DNA of 9,001 nt, taken from assembly GCA_027080755.1 (NCBI GenBank), contig JALWQC010000049.1:1-9001 (forward strand), in the 5' to 3' direction. The notes under the pieces are model-generated. The model ran no database searches and had not been told where the DNA came from. It was given only the letters and a program-made list of their open reading frames with translations. The stretch comes from Paracoccaceae bacterium (GTDB lineage: Bacteria > Pseudomonadota > Alphaproteobacteria > Rhodobacterales > Rhodobacteraceae). The translations under genes were made by a program, and so were the position numbers. This document shows positions 1 to 6,563 of this stretch, one piece after another. Position 1 is the stretch's first letter, and the number at the start of each line of letters is the position of its first letter.

Positions 1-279
1 GCTGGCACGTTCCTCGACCCCGCCGAATTCCCCGCCATAGCGCACGGGGCGGCCCATCATATGGGCCAGCTCGACAACGATATCATCGTTCATTTTGCCC
101 AACTCGACCACACCGGCCTGCACCAGTTCGATGCGCTCGGCAAGGGGGCGCTTGGCCCATTCCTTCTGGGCAGCGCGGGCACGGGCCACGGCGGCCTTGG
201 CCTCTTCCATGCTCAGGGCCGGACGCTCGGCATAAACCGAGCCGTCGATCGGCGAGATGCACTTGATCAACTTTGTCAT
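1..279 (-). CDS. Aldehyde dehydrogenase family protein, N-terminal part (cut by window edge)
   Basis: Only the first 93 codons are inside the window and the frame is open at base 1. The start is the ATG at 279-277, with a GGAG ribosome site about 9 bases upstream and 23 bases after the ligase stop codon. The protein opens with TKLIKCISPIDGSVYAERPA, then an alanine-rich helix ending in AQKEWAKRPLAERIEL, then MMGRPVRYGGEFGG. This is the usual N-terminal layout of NAD(P)-dependent aldehyde dehydrogenases: a product/position-marking strand, a helix with the W-x-x-x-P-L-x-E-R motif, and the region before the Rossmann fold. The catalytic Cys and Glu lie outside the window. By position it is the last visible gene of the minus-strand operon. 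It would plausibly oxidise an aldehyde made from a gamma-glutamylated amine, as PuuC does, but the aldehyde is unknown. Family call is firm; substrate is inference. Confidence 0.85.
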   Translation of the reverse strand, partial: MTKLIKCISPIDGSVYAERPALSMEEAKAAVARARAAQKEWAKRPLAERIELVQAGVVELGKMNDDIVVELAHMMGRPVRYGGEFGGVEERAS

Positions 280-302
280 GTTCGTCTTCTCCAAGAGGGG
301 CC

Positions 303-1664
303 CTAGGCCCGTTCAAAACCGCGTGCGATTTCCCAGTCGGTCACCACACGGTCAAATTCTTCCAGTTCCCATTCGGCGGCACGGGTGTAATGGTCCACCA
401 CATCGTCGCCAAAGGCCGCGCGCAACATGGCTGAATCTTTCAGCGTTGCCATGGAATCGCGCAGGGTCTGCGGGATCATGCCGGTGTCGCCCGTGTAGGC
501 ATCGCCAACGGTGGGCGGGTCCAGTTCCAGATGGTCCTCTATTCCCTTGATGCCCGCCGCCAGTTGCGCCGCCATAGCCAGATAGGGGTTCAGATCCGAG
601 CCGCCAATGCGACATTCCACCCGCACCGATTTCGACCCTGCCGAACACAGGCGGAATCCGGCTGTGCGGTTATCCACCGACCAGATCGTGCGCGTGGGGG
701 CAAAGCTGCCCTTCTGGAACCGCTTGTAGCTGTTCACATAAGGCGCCAGAAAATACATATAGTCAGGGGCATATTTCAGCAGGCCGGCCATGTAGTTCTT
801 CATCAGCTCCGACATGCCCAGTTCGTCATTCTCATCGTAAAACGCCGGCTTCCCCCCGGACCAGAGCGACTGATGCACATGGCTCGACGAGCCGACTTTG
901 GTGTGGTCCCATTTGGGCAGAAATGTCACCGCATGTCCCTGCTGCCACGCGATTTCCTTGATCGCGTGCTTGGCGATGGTGTGGTTGTCAGCGGTGTCCA
1001 TTGCCTCGGCGTATTTTATGTTCAACTCTTCCTGACCGGCCTCGGCCTCGCCCTTGGTGCCTTCAACGGGGATTCCGGCGGCATACAGGTGATTGCGGAT
1101 CGGCCGCATGATGTGTTCTTCTTTGGTGGTCTGGAGGATGTGGTAATCCTCGTTATAGGCCGAGATCGGGGTCAGGTCGCGGAAACCGGATTTGGCGATC
1201 TCGTCAAAGGATTTCTCGAACAGGAAGAATTCCAGCTCCGTCGCCATGATGGCGTCAAACCCCATGCCCGTCAGACGCGCGATCTGCTTTTTCAGCATGG
1301 CGCGGGGGGAATGGGGGATATCCTGATGCGTGTGGTGGTCCAGCACGTCGCACAGCACCATCACCGTGCCGTCCAGCCACGGGGTCTTGCGCAGGGTGGA
1401 CAGGTCCGGCTTCATCACATAATCGCCATAACCGCTTTCCCAACTGGTGCTTGCATAACCCTCGGGCGTGGCCATTTCCAGATCGGTGGCCAGCAGGTAA
1501 TTGCAACAATGGGTTTCCTCGTAGGCGCCGTCGATAAAGTGCTGCGCCAGAAACCGTTTGCCCATCAAGCGGCCCTGCATGTCCACAATACAGGCCAGAA
1601 CGGTATCAACCTCGCCAGAGGCTACGGAAGTTTTCAGATCGTCAAATGTAAGGTTGCCAGACAT
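303..1664 (-). CDS. Glutamine synthetase-family protein, probable gamma-glutamyl-amine ligase
   Basis: 453 residues, about the length of PuuA-type ligases and type I glutamine synthetases. The C-terminal catalytic domain shows the core motifs: ELEFFLFE (143-150), GEAEAGQEELN (205-215), SSHVHQSL with two histidines (260-267), NRTAGFR (332-338), and VECRIGGSDLNPYL with E350 (349-362). In family members these bind the metals, ATP and glutamate. The D-G-S-S segment that helps bind ammonium in true glutamine synthetases appears absent: the matching N-terminal stretch reads ASTSWESGYGDY (71-82). This favours a bulkier amine over ammonia. The ATG at 1664 has only a weak upstream ribosome site. A 61-base gap with a strong hairpin separates it from the binding-protein gene, and 23 bases separate it from the aldehyde dehydrogenase. 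I infer that it attaches glutamate to an amine so that the dehydrogenase can act later. Family is certain; the amine is unknown. Confidence 0.93.
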   Translation of the reverse strand: MSGNLTFDDLKTSVASGEVDTVLACIVDMQGRLMGKRFLAQHFIDGAYEETHCCNYLLATDLEMATPEGYASTSWESGYGDYVMKPDLSTLRKTPWLDGTVMVLCDVLDHHTHQDIPHSPRAMLKKQIARLTGMGFDAIMATELEFFLFEKSFDEIAKSGFRDLTPISAYNEDYHILQTTKEEHIMRPIRNHLYAAGIPVEGTKGEAEAGQEELNIKYAEAMDTADNHTIAKHAIKEIAWQQGHAVTFLPKWDHTKVGSSSHVHQSLWSGGKPAFYDENDELGMSELMKNYMAGLLKYAPDYMYFLAPYVNSYKRFQKGSFAPTRTIWSVDNRTAGFRLCSAGSKSVRVECRIGGSDLNPYLAMAAQLAAGIKGIEDHLELDPPTVGDAYTGDTGMIPQTLRDSMATLKDSAMLRAAFGDDVVDHYTRAAEWELEEFDRVVTDWEIARGFERA

Positions 1665-1690
1665 GGGTCACGCTCGAAATTAGGGGTTGA

Positions 1691-1716
1691 GTCGCGGGCC
1701 GTTTCCAGCCCGCGAC
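1691..1716 (-). other. Strong intergenic stem-loop between TRAP binding-protein and ligase genes
   Basis: GTCGCGGGC (1691-1699) and GCCCGCGAC (1708-1716) form a perfect 9-base-pair stem around an 8-base loop. It sits 9 bases beyond the binding-protein stop codon, in the gap before the ligase start. No T-run follows on either strand, so it is not a classic intrinsic terminator. In the minus-strand mRNA it could block 3' exonucleases or act as a partial terminator, leaving more of the upstream binding-protein message than of the downstream enzyme messages. The structure is seen directly; the role is inference. Confidence 0.6.
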
Positions 1717-1725
1717 GAGTATATA

Positions 1726-2757
1726 CTAGTAGCGGTAAGGCTTGCCAGCTTTGTTCATCACTTCGTTGTATTCCTTGAAGATCTTCACAACCTTGGCCTT
1801 GGTCTCGGATTCCTGGGCGATTTCGTCCCAGAATTCCACCGCCGCATCTTCCACGGTTTGCCATTCCTCGTCCGGGATGGAGGTCAGCTGCATCTTGGTG
1901 CCGTTGACGCGCAGGGATGCCTCGCCGCCCCAATACCACCACTGACGGTGATAGTGCGACTGGTCCATAACGGTTTTCAGCAACGTCTGGAGACGCGGCG
2001 AAAGTTCGTTATAGCGGTCCATATTGGCAAAGAACGACCCTGCCCATGCACCCGAGATGTTGTTGGTCAGGAAATAGTCGGTAACGTCTGCCCAGCCAAC
2101 GGTGTAATCCTCGGTGATACCGGACCAGCCGATCCCGTCGAGTTCCCCTGTCTGCACCGCAACTTCCACATCTTCCCACGGCAGGGTTACCGGAACCACG
2201 CCGAATTTGGACATGAAGCGACCAGCGGTCGGGAAGGTAAAGATACGCTTGCCCTTCAGATCATCCAGTGAGCGGATGGGTTCCTTGGTGTTGAAGTGGC
2301 AGGGATCCCAGGAACCGGCGGAAATCCATTTGACGCCAACCTGTTCGTATTCCTTTTCCCAGATCTCGCCCAGACCATACTGGTTGTAAAGCACCGGCAC
2401 ATCCAGCGAATAGCGGCTGGCGAACGGGAAATACCCGCCGAAAACCGTTACCTCGGTCGGGGAGGCCATGGAATCGTCGTCCGACTGCACCGCATCGATC
2501 GTGCCGCGCTGCATGGCCCGGAACAATTCGCCCGTCGGCACCAGCTGGTCGGCTGTATACAGCTCGATCTGCATTTCGTCGCCGGCAATGGCGTTGAAGG
2601 TGTCAATCGCGGGCTTGATCACATGCTCGGCCAGCGCCGGCCCCGCATAGGTCTGCATGCGCCATTTGATCGGTGCGGCACCATGCACAGCCGGCGCGGC
2701 AAGGGCGCCAACCCCGGCAAGACCGGCAGTTTGTAAAAACTTACGTCTGTTAGTCAT
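1726..2757 (-). CDS. dctP: TRAP transporter substrate-binding protein, Tat-exported (DctP family)
   Basis: 343 residues. This is the periplasmic binding protein that captures the substrate for the DctQ-DctM membrane pair. The N-terminus has a twin-arginine signal: TNRRKFLQ (2-9), a hydrophobic alanine/glycine stretch to about 22, and likely cleavage near AVHG-AAP (about 26-27). The mature protein has the DctP-family layout, including GELFRAMQRGTIDAV (76-90), FTFPTAGRF with R180 (173-181), and VQTGELDGIGWSG (201-213). R180 is a candidate for the arginine that holds a substrate carboxylate in this family. The ATG at 2757 has an AAGGAG ribosome site at good spacing. Export by Tat means the protein is probably folded in the cytoplasm. 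In this operon the order is Q-M-P, and this gene is flanked by hairpins on both sides. TRAP systems mainly carry organic acids, so the cargo probably has a carboxylate; its identity cannot be read here. Confidence 0.93.
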   Translation of the reverse strand: MTNRRKFLQTAGLAGVGALAAPAVHGAAPIKWRMQTYAGPALAEHVIKPAIDTFNAIAGDEMQIELYTADQLVPTGELFRAMQRGTIDAVQSDDDSMASPTEVTVFGGYFPFASRYSLDVPVLYNQYGLGEIWEKEYEQVGVKWISAGSWDPCHFNTKEPIRSLDDLKGKRIFTFPTAGRFMSKFGVVPVTLPWEDVEVAVQTGELDGIGWSGITEDYTVGWADVTDYFLTNNISGAWAGSFFANMDRYNELSPRLQTLLKTVMDQSHYHRQWWYWGGEASLRVNGTKMQLTSIPDEEWQTVEDAAVEFWDEIAQESETKAKVVKIFKEYNEVMNKAGKPYRY

Positions 2758-2782
2758 TGTCTTCTCCTTGTTGGTGGGGTTG

Positions 2783-2792
2783 CCCCCGGGGG
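2783..2792. repeat. Perfect GC palindrome in the dctM-dctP gap
   Basis: CCCCCGGGGG is a perfect 10-base palindrome, 26 bases upstream of the dctP start and before its AAGGAG ribosome site. With the neighbouring hairpin it makes the gap highly structured. With no loop it cannot fold tightly alone, but it could pair intermolecularly or as part of a larger fold. No function is assigned. Confidence 0.35.
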
Positions 2793-2798
2793 TTTGGA

Positions 2799-2814
2799 GG
2801 AGGCTTTACCCTCC
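2799..2814 (-). other. Small stem-loop just after dctM
   Basis: GGAGG (2799-2803) pairs with CCTCC (2810-2814) around a 6-base loop, 9 bases downstream of the dctM stop on the minus strand. No T-tract follows in the minus-strand direction, so readthrough into dctP is expected. It may mark a processing or partial-termination point between the membrane subunits and the binding protein. Confidence 0.4.
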
Positions 2815-2823
2815 CTTCTTTAT

Positions 2824-4149
2824 TTAGTTTCCGTAAACCAGACTTGGCAGCCACAGGGCAATCTGCGGGAAGATGATGATGGTCAGCAGGGCCAGCAGCA
2901 TCACGCCAACGAATGGAATGATTGAAATATAGATGTCGCGCAGGCCTATTTCCGGTGGCGCCATGGCGCGCATCAGGAACAGGTTATAGCCGAACGGCGG
3001 CGTCATATAGGCGATTTGCGAGGTGATCGTGTAAAGGACACCATACCAGATCAGATCGAACCCCAGCTCGCCCACCAGCGGCACATACAACGGGGCAACG
3101 ATAACCAGCATCGCCGTGTCGTCCAGAAACGTCCCCATGATCAGGAAGGAAATCTGCATCAGGATCAGGACCTCCCACGGGGAAAGCCCGAGGTTGTCGA
3201 GGAAAAAGCTCTTGATCGCCTTCACCGCGCCAACACCGTCAAACACCGCCCCGAAAGCCAACGCCGCAAGGATGATCCACATGAACATGGCGGAAATATT
3301 CAGGGTCTCGCGGATGGTGGTATCCATAACCTTGCGCGTCACCCGCCCCTTCAGCAACGCCGCAAGCGTGGCCGCCATCGCGCCCACCGCGGAACTTTCG
3401 ACAAGCGAGGTCCAGCCCTTCACGAACGGGAACATCATGATGAAAAAGATGAACAGCGGCAAAAGACCAGCGCGCAGCAGGCGGAATTTTTCGGCGCGGG
3501 TGATGCTGTCGCGTTCTTCCTTGCTTAGCACAGGGCCAAGGGCCGGGTTAATCTTGCAGCGGATGGCGATGTATATGATGAACATGCCTGCCATCATCAG
3601 CCCCGGAACCGCCCCGGCCAGCCAGAGCCGCCCGACGGGCTGGCGCGCGATCATGGCATATAGCACCAGCACCACAGACGGCGGCACCAGAATCCCCAGC
3701 GAGGAGCCGGCCTGGATCACCCCCGATATCATGCGTTTGTCATAGCCGCGCTTCAACAGCTCCGGCAGGGCGATCGTGGCGCCAATGGCCATCCCCGCCA
3801 CCGACAGCCCGTTCATGGCCGAGATCAGCACCATCAACCCGATCGTGCCGATGGCCAGCCCGCCATGCAGCCCGCCGGTCCAGACATGGAACATTTTATA
3901 CAAATCATCGGCAATGCCGGATTCCGACAGGATGAATCCCATGTAGATAAACAGGGGCAGGGTCAGCAACGGATACCATTTCATCAGCTTCATGCTGGCG
4001 GAAAAGGCGATCTCTACCCCTCCGTCACCCCAAAGCAAAAGTGCCGCAACCACAGCCACAAAACCGATCCCGGCAAACACCCGCTGGCCGGTCATCAGCA
4101 TCACCATCATGGATGCAAACATCAACAGGGCGATCATTTCATACGACAT
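2824..4149 (-). CDS. dctM: TRAP transporter large permease subunit (DctM family)
   Basis: 441 residues, normal to slightly long for DctM. It is the large membrane subunit of the tripartite, ion-gradient-driven importer and forms the translocation path. The protein is almost entirely hydrophobic, with roughly a dozen membrane segments. Family signatures are visible: MTGQRVFAGIGFVA near the N-terminus (19-32), GSSLGILVPPSVVLVLYAMI (148-167), GTFLDDTAMLVIVAPLYVPL (339-358) and TPPFGYNLFLM (383-393). The start ATG overlaps the dctQ stop codon by one base (TAATG), with a CGGAG-type ribosome site inside dctQ. This implies coupled translation of the two membrane partners. It is followed by a 66-base gap with two GC-rich structures and then the binding-protein gene. 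Family assignment is secure; the transported compound is not shown by the sequence. Confidence 0.95.
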   Translation of the reverse strand: MSYEMIALLMFASMMVMLMTGQRVFAGIGFVAVVAALLLWGDGGVEIAFSASMKLMKWYPLLTLPLFIYMGFILSESGIADDLYKMFHVWTGGLHGGLAIGTIGLMVLISAMNGLSVAGMAIGATIALPELLKRGYDKRMISGVIQAGSSLGILVPPSVVLVLYAMIARQPVGRLWLAGAVPGLMMAGMFIIYIAIRCKINPALGPVLSKEERDSITRAEKFRLLRAGLLPLFIFFIMMFPFVKGWTSLVESSAVGAMAATLAALLKGRVTRKVMDTTIRETLNISAMFMWIILAALAFGAVFDGVGAVKAIKSFFLDNLGLSPWEVLILMQISFLIMGTFLDDTAMLVIVAPLYVPLVGELGFDLIWYGVLYTITSQIAYMTPPFGYNLFLMRAMAPPEIGLRDIYISIIPFVGVMLLALLTIIIFPQIALWLPSLVYGN

Positions 4150-4745
4150 TACAGTTCTACTCCGCGAATTTTGGCGATGTCCTGAAAAAAGACCGCGATG
4201 GCCTGCAACAGCATCATGAATATGCCGGAAACGGCGAGGATTTTAATCGGCCACAGATAGGGGCGCCATGCGGTGGGGCTGCGCTCCAGATGGCCCATAA
4301 TATCGTCGGCGGCCGGGAAACCGCCGGTCACAAAGGCCACGAAAAGATCCTTGAAAAACACAATCGGATGCGATCCGAAATAGCCCAGCGAATAGGCCGC
4401 ACTGGAAATACCGCCATAAAGCAGCACACCAAGATAGAAGATCAGCGTGAAAATCGTGATGGAATCGACAACCGCCTTGGTGTGGTCCGACCACGAACCA
4501 TACAGCAAATCCATCCGCACATGCCCGCCCAGCTGCATCGAATACGGCCCGCCCAGCAGGTAATAGGCCACCATCGTGAACTGCGCCATTTCCAGCGTCC
4601 AGAGCGAGGGATCAAAGAAGGTTTTCGAAATAGAGGACCACAACAAAATCCCCATCAGCACGAAAATCAGATACATGGCAAACCGGCCGACACGATAGTT
4701 GATGGCCGTAATTATACGCACATAGGCGCGCATAAAGTTAAACAT
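4149..4745 (-). CDS. dctQ: TRAP transporter small permease subunit (DctQ family)
   Basis: 198 residues. It is the small membrane partner of DctM. Four membrane segments can be made out, at about 22-40, 54-70, 93-113 and 166-188. The family-typical HVRMDLLYG (75-83) sits after the second segment, and SPTAWRPYLWPIK (156-168) precedes the last helix. The ATG at 4745 overlaps the end of the hydrolase gene by 8 bases and has a GGAGG ribosome site inside that gene, so translation is probably coupled. Its stop overlaps the dctM start by one base. It is a separate gene here, not fused to DctM as in some TRAP systems. The family call is firm because of the motifs and the DctM neighbour. Confidence 0.93.
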   Translation of the reverse strand: MFNFMRAYVRIITAINYRVGRFAMYLIFVLMGILLWSSISKTFFDPSLWTLEMAQFTMVAYYLLGGPYSMQLGGHVRMDLLYGSWSDHTKAVVDSITIFTLIFYLGVLLYGGISSAAYSLGYFGSHPIVFFKDLFVAFVTGGFPAADDIMGHLERSPTAWRPYLWPIKILAVSGIFMMLLQAIAVFFQDIAKIRGVEL

Positions 4746-5580
4746 CGGGGACCTCCGTTCCGGGCAGGGTTATGGATTTCAGCGCACGTTCCAGCATCGC
4801 GGCAAGATCCTGTGCCACCTTCTTTTGCTGCACGGGGCTTTCCAGCATATCGTTGCGCACCTCTATCATCACATTCGGCAGGCCGTTGCCCAGCCCGTGC
4901 AGCTGCAAGGTGTGCGTCACCCCGTCGTCGGGGCCATAGGGCTCGTTCCGGCGGGTCAACAGCGTGGTTTCATCCTGTGCGTCCAGCATGGCATCGGCCA
5001 GCGCCGTATCCGCGTCATGCAGGATGCCCATCTCCACCTCGCGCTGTTTGCCGTAATAGACCGGCGTAAAACTGTGGATCGTCACCAGAACCGGCGGGCG
5101 GCCCTGTTGTGTGCGGCGGGAAATCTCGCCCGACAGAGTTTCGGTGAACGGCACATAAAGGGCCTTCGTGCGTGCCTCGCGTTCTGCCGGCGTCAGGCCC
5201 GTATTCCCCGGGATGTCGAAAACCTCGCTGCGCGGAGGCATGGCGCTTTCGGCCTCGGGGGGGCGGTTGCAGTCATAGACAAGCCGCGAGAAACGGGCAT
5301 GCACCAGCGTCGCGTCCAGAATCCGCGACAATTCCTGCGCAACGCCCAACGCGCCAGGATCCCAGGCCACATGGCTTTGACGCGCATCGTCATCAAGACC
5401 AAGGGCCTGGAGGCTGGCAGGTATAACATTCGAGGCATGTTCGCACACCAGCAGCACCGGCGACGAACCGGCCGGATTGACAACGGCACAGGCGGCCCCT
5501 TCTTCCGGTGACAATACTGGCGTCTGTTCAATCTTACCCAAGGGAACCCCCGTTTTTGTGAAGAATTGAACAAGTCGCAC
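4738..5580 (-). CDS. N-formylglutamate amidohydrolase-family protein (start uncertain)
   Basis: Up to 280 residues if the GTG at 5580 is used. It resembles the predicted N-formylglutamate amidohydrolase family (PF05013-like; COG3931-type). That family contains metal-dependent hydrolases that cut amide bonds on N-substituted amino acids. Visible motifs: LLVCEHASNVIP (43-54), SHVAWDPGALG (69-79), RLVYDCNRPP (99-108), TIHSFTPV (167-174) and NVMIEVRND (236-244). The His, Glu and Asp residues in these are candidate metal or catalytic ligands. It is the first gene of the operon and overlaps dctQ. No histidine-utilisation genes lie nearby, so a role in histidine breakdown is unlikely. With a glutamine-synthetase-like ligase in the operon, it may hydrolyse a gamma-glutamyl amide; this is inference. 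The GTG has no ribosome site and lies upstream of the likely transcription start. In-frame TTG codons at 5541 or 5514 are alternatives. Confidence 0.85.
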   Translation of the reverse strand: MRLVQFFTKTGVPLGKIEQTPVLSPEEGAACAVVNPAGSSPVLLVCEHASNVIPASLQALGLDDDARQSHVAWDPGALGVAQELSRILDATLVHARFSRLVYDCNRPPEAESAMPPRSEVFDIPGNTGLTPAEREARTKALYVPFTETLSGEISRRTQQGRPPVLVTIHSFTPVYYGKQREVEMGILHDADTALADAMLDAQDETTLLTRRNEPYGPDDGVTHTLQLHGLGNGLPNVMIEVRNDMLESPVQQKKVAQDLAAMLERALKSITLPGTEVPDV

Positions 5581-5591
5581 GCAGCTGTCAA
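5565..5591 (-). promoter_or_regulatory. Candidate promoter of the minus-strand catabolic operon
   Basis: On the minus strand, TTGACA (5591-5586) is a perfect -35 hexamer. It is followed after 15 bases by TTCAAT (5570-5565), a 4-of-6 match to the -10 box. The predicted RNA start, near 5558, lies inside the long reading frame of the hydrolase. This would rule out the GTG at 5580 and favour a downstream start codon. The spacer is short, so the call is tentative. Confidence 0.35.
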
Positions 5592-5608
5592 GAAACTTTC
5601 TGTGAATA

Positions 5609-5638
5609 TTGTTGCAAGCGACGTAATGTCGTTATAAT
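5609..5638 (+). promoter_or_regulatory. Candidate promoter of the RpiR-family regulator
   Basis: A perfect TATAAT (5633-5638) has TTGTTG (5609-5614) 18 bases upstream, or TTGCAA (5612-5617) 15 bases upstream. The predicted RNA start near 5645 leaves about 22 bases before the TTG start codon, enough for the AGGAG ribosome site. This AT-rich patch stands out from its GC-rich surroundings. Confidence 0.6.
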
Positions 5639-5650
5639 TTTTACAGACAT
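5619..5650. promoter_or_regulatory. Inverted repeats overlapping the regulator promoter, candidate operator
   Basis: Two nested dyads are visible: CGAC-N5-GTCG (5619-5622 and 5628-5631) and ATGTC-N15-GACAT (5626-5630 and 5646-5650). Both cover the spacer or -10 box of the regulator promoter and lie just upstream of the divergent operon promoter. A dimeric regulator bound here could repress its own gene and influence the operon. The arms are short, so chance occurrence is possible. Confidence 0.35.
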
Positions 5651-5666
5651 ATACAGGAGCCAGATT

Positions 5667-6539
5667 TTGAACACGCCCAACCGGACCATTGCCGAAAAAC
5701 TGCAGGACCATTTCGATTCGCTGACCCGTGCCGAACGCCAACTGGCCAATTCGCTACTGGAAAACTATCCCGTGTCCGGTCTGACCAGCATTACCAGCGT
5801 GGCCCAGAATGCCGGCGTTTCCACCCCGACCGTGGCGCGCATGGTGCAGAAACTGGGCTTTTCCGGCTATCCCGAATTCCAGGCCGCCTTGCGCGACGAA
5901 CTGGAGGCCCAGATATCCAACCCGATTGCCAAACACGAAATCTGGGCGGAACACGCCCCCGAGGAACACATCCTCAACCGTTTTGCCGATGCCGTCACCC
6001 AGAACATGCGCCGCACCCTGCGCCAGATAGAACCGCAGACTTTCGACGGGGCCTGTGCCCTGCTGGCCGATCCCGCACGGCGGATCTATATTGTGGGCGG
6101 GCGTATCACCCGTGCGCTGGCGGATTATCTGTTCACCCATCTGCAAGTGGCACGCGAGGGGGTGACGCTGATTGCCTCCAACTCCAACGCCTGGCCGCAT
6201 TATGTATTGGACATGAAGGCCGGCGATGTTCTGGTGGTTTTCGACGTGCGGCGCTATGAACACGATCTGCTACGGCTGGCGGATATGGCCAAGGCCCGCG
6301 GAGCCGAAATTATCCTGTTCACGGACCAGTGGGGATCGCCCACCTCGAAATTCGCGACCCACCGCTTCAACGCCCGGATAGAGGCCCCCTCGGCCTGGGA
6401 TTCCAATGCGGTGACGATGCTGCTGGTGGAAACGATGATTGCCTGCGTTCAGGCCCACACATGGAGCGACACGAAAGAGCGGCTGGGGGAGCTGGAGGGA
6501 CTGTTCGACCGCACCAAACTTTTCCGCAAGTTCATATAA
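5667..6539 (+). CDS. RpiR/MurR-family transcriptional regulator (HTH + SIS domain)
   Basis: 290 residues, normal for the family. The N-terminal RpiR-type helix-turn-helix spans about 1-77, with SITSVAQNAGVSTPTVARMV (41-60) followed by KLGFSGYPEFQAALRDEL (62-79). A SIS-type alpha/beta domain covers about 125-260: IYIVGGRITRALADYL (140-155), GDVLVVFDVRRYEHDLL (186-202) and AEIILFTDQWGSP (213-225). The start is TTG at 5667, with AGGAG (5655-5659) 7 bases upstream. The first in-frame ATG would remove the DNA-binding domain, so TTG is strongly preferred. The gene is divergent from the catabolic operon and is the natural candidate for its local regulator. The SIS loops that usually hold sugar phosphates (G-x-G-x-S and S-x-S-G-x-T) are replaced by GGRIT and FDVRRYEHD. 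The effector may therefore not be a sugar phosphate. Family is firm; target and ligand are inference. Confidence 0.92.
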   Translation: MNTPNRTIAEKLQDHFDSLTRAERQLANSLLENYPVSGLTSITSVAQNAGVSTPTVARMVQKLGFSGYPEFQAALRDELEAQISNPIAKHEIWAEHAPEEHILNRFADAVTQNMRRTLRQIEPQTFDGACALLADPARRIYIVGGRITRALADYLFTHLQVAREGVTLIASNSNAWPHYVLDMKAGDVLVVFDVRRYEHDLLRLADMAKARGAEIILFTDQWGSPTSKFATHRFNARIEAPSAWDSNAVTMLLVETMIACVQAHTWSDTKERLGELEGLFDRTKLFRKFI

Positions 6540-6562
6540 AAAGGGCGCCCCGAAGGACGCCC
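6538..6562 (-). terminator. Intrinsic terminator of bioY, overlapping the regulator stop codon
   Basis: GGGCG (6543-6547) pairs with CGCCC (6558-6562). After one C-A mismatch, CC pairs with GG around a CGAA loop. The five A bases at 6538-6542 read as TTTTT on the minus strand, directly after the stem. This makes a good rho-independent terminator for leftward transcription of bioY. The T-tract shares bases with the TAA of the RpiR-type gene. On the plus strand no T-run follows, so rightward termination is less certain. Confidence 0.65.
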
Positions 6563-6563
6563 C

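Noticed and set aside
1691..1716. Hairpin as a rho-independent terminator
   Set aside because: The stem is strong, but neither strand has a T-run after it. It is kept only as an intergenic stem-loop.
531..1778. Long plus-strand open frame of 415 codons
   Set aside because: It lies opposite the glutamine-synthetase-family gene, shows no recognisable domain, and is the expected antisense shadow of GC-rich coding DNA.
4738..5580. Histidine-utilisation role (hutG) for the amidohydrolase
   Set aside because: No other hut gene is in view, and the neighbours are a TRAP transporter, a glutamine-synthetase-like ligase and an aldehyde dehydrogenase.
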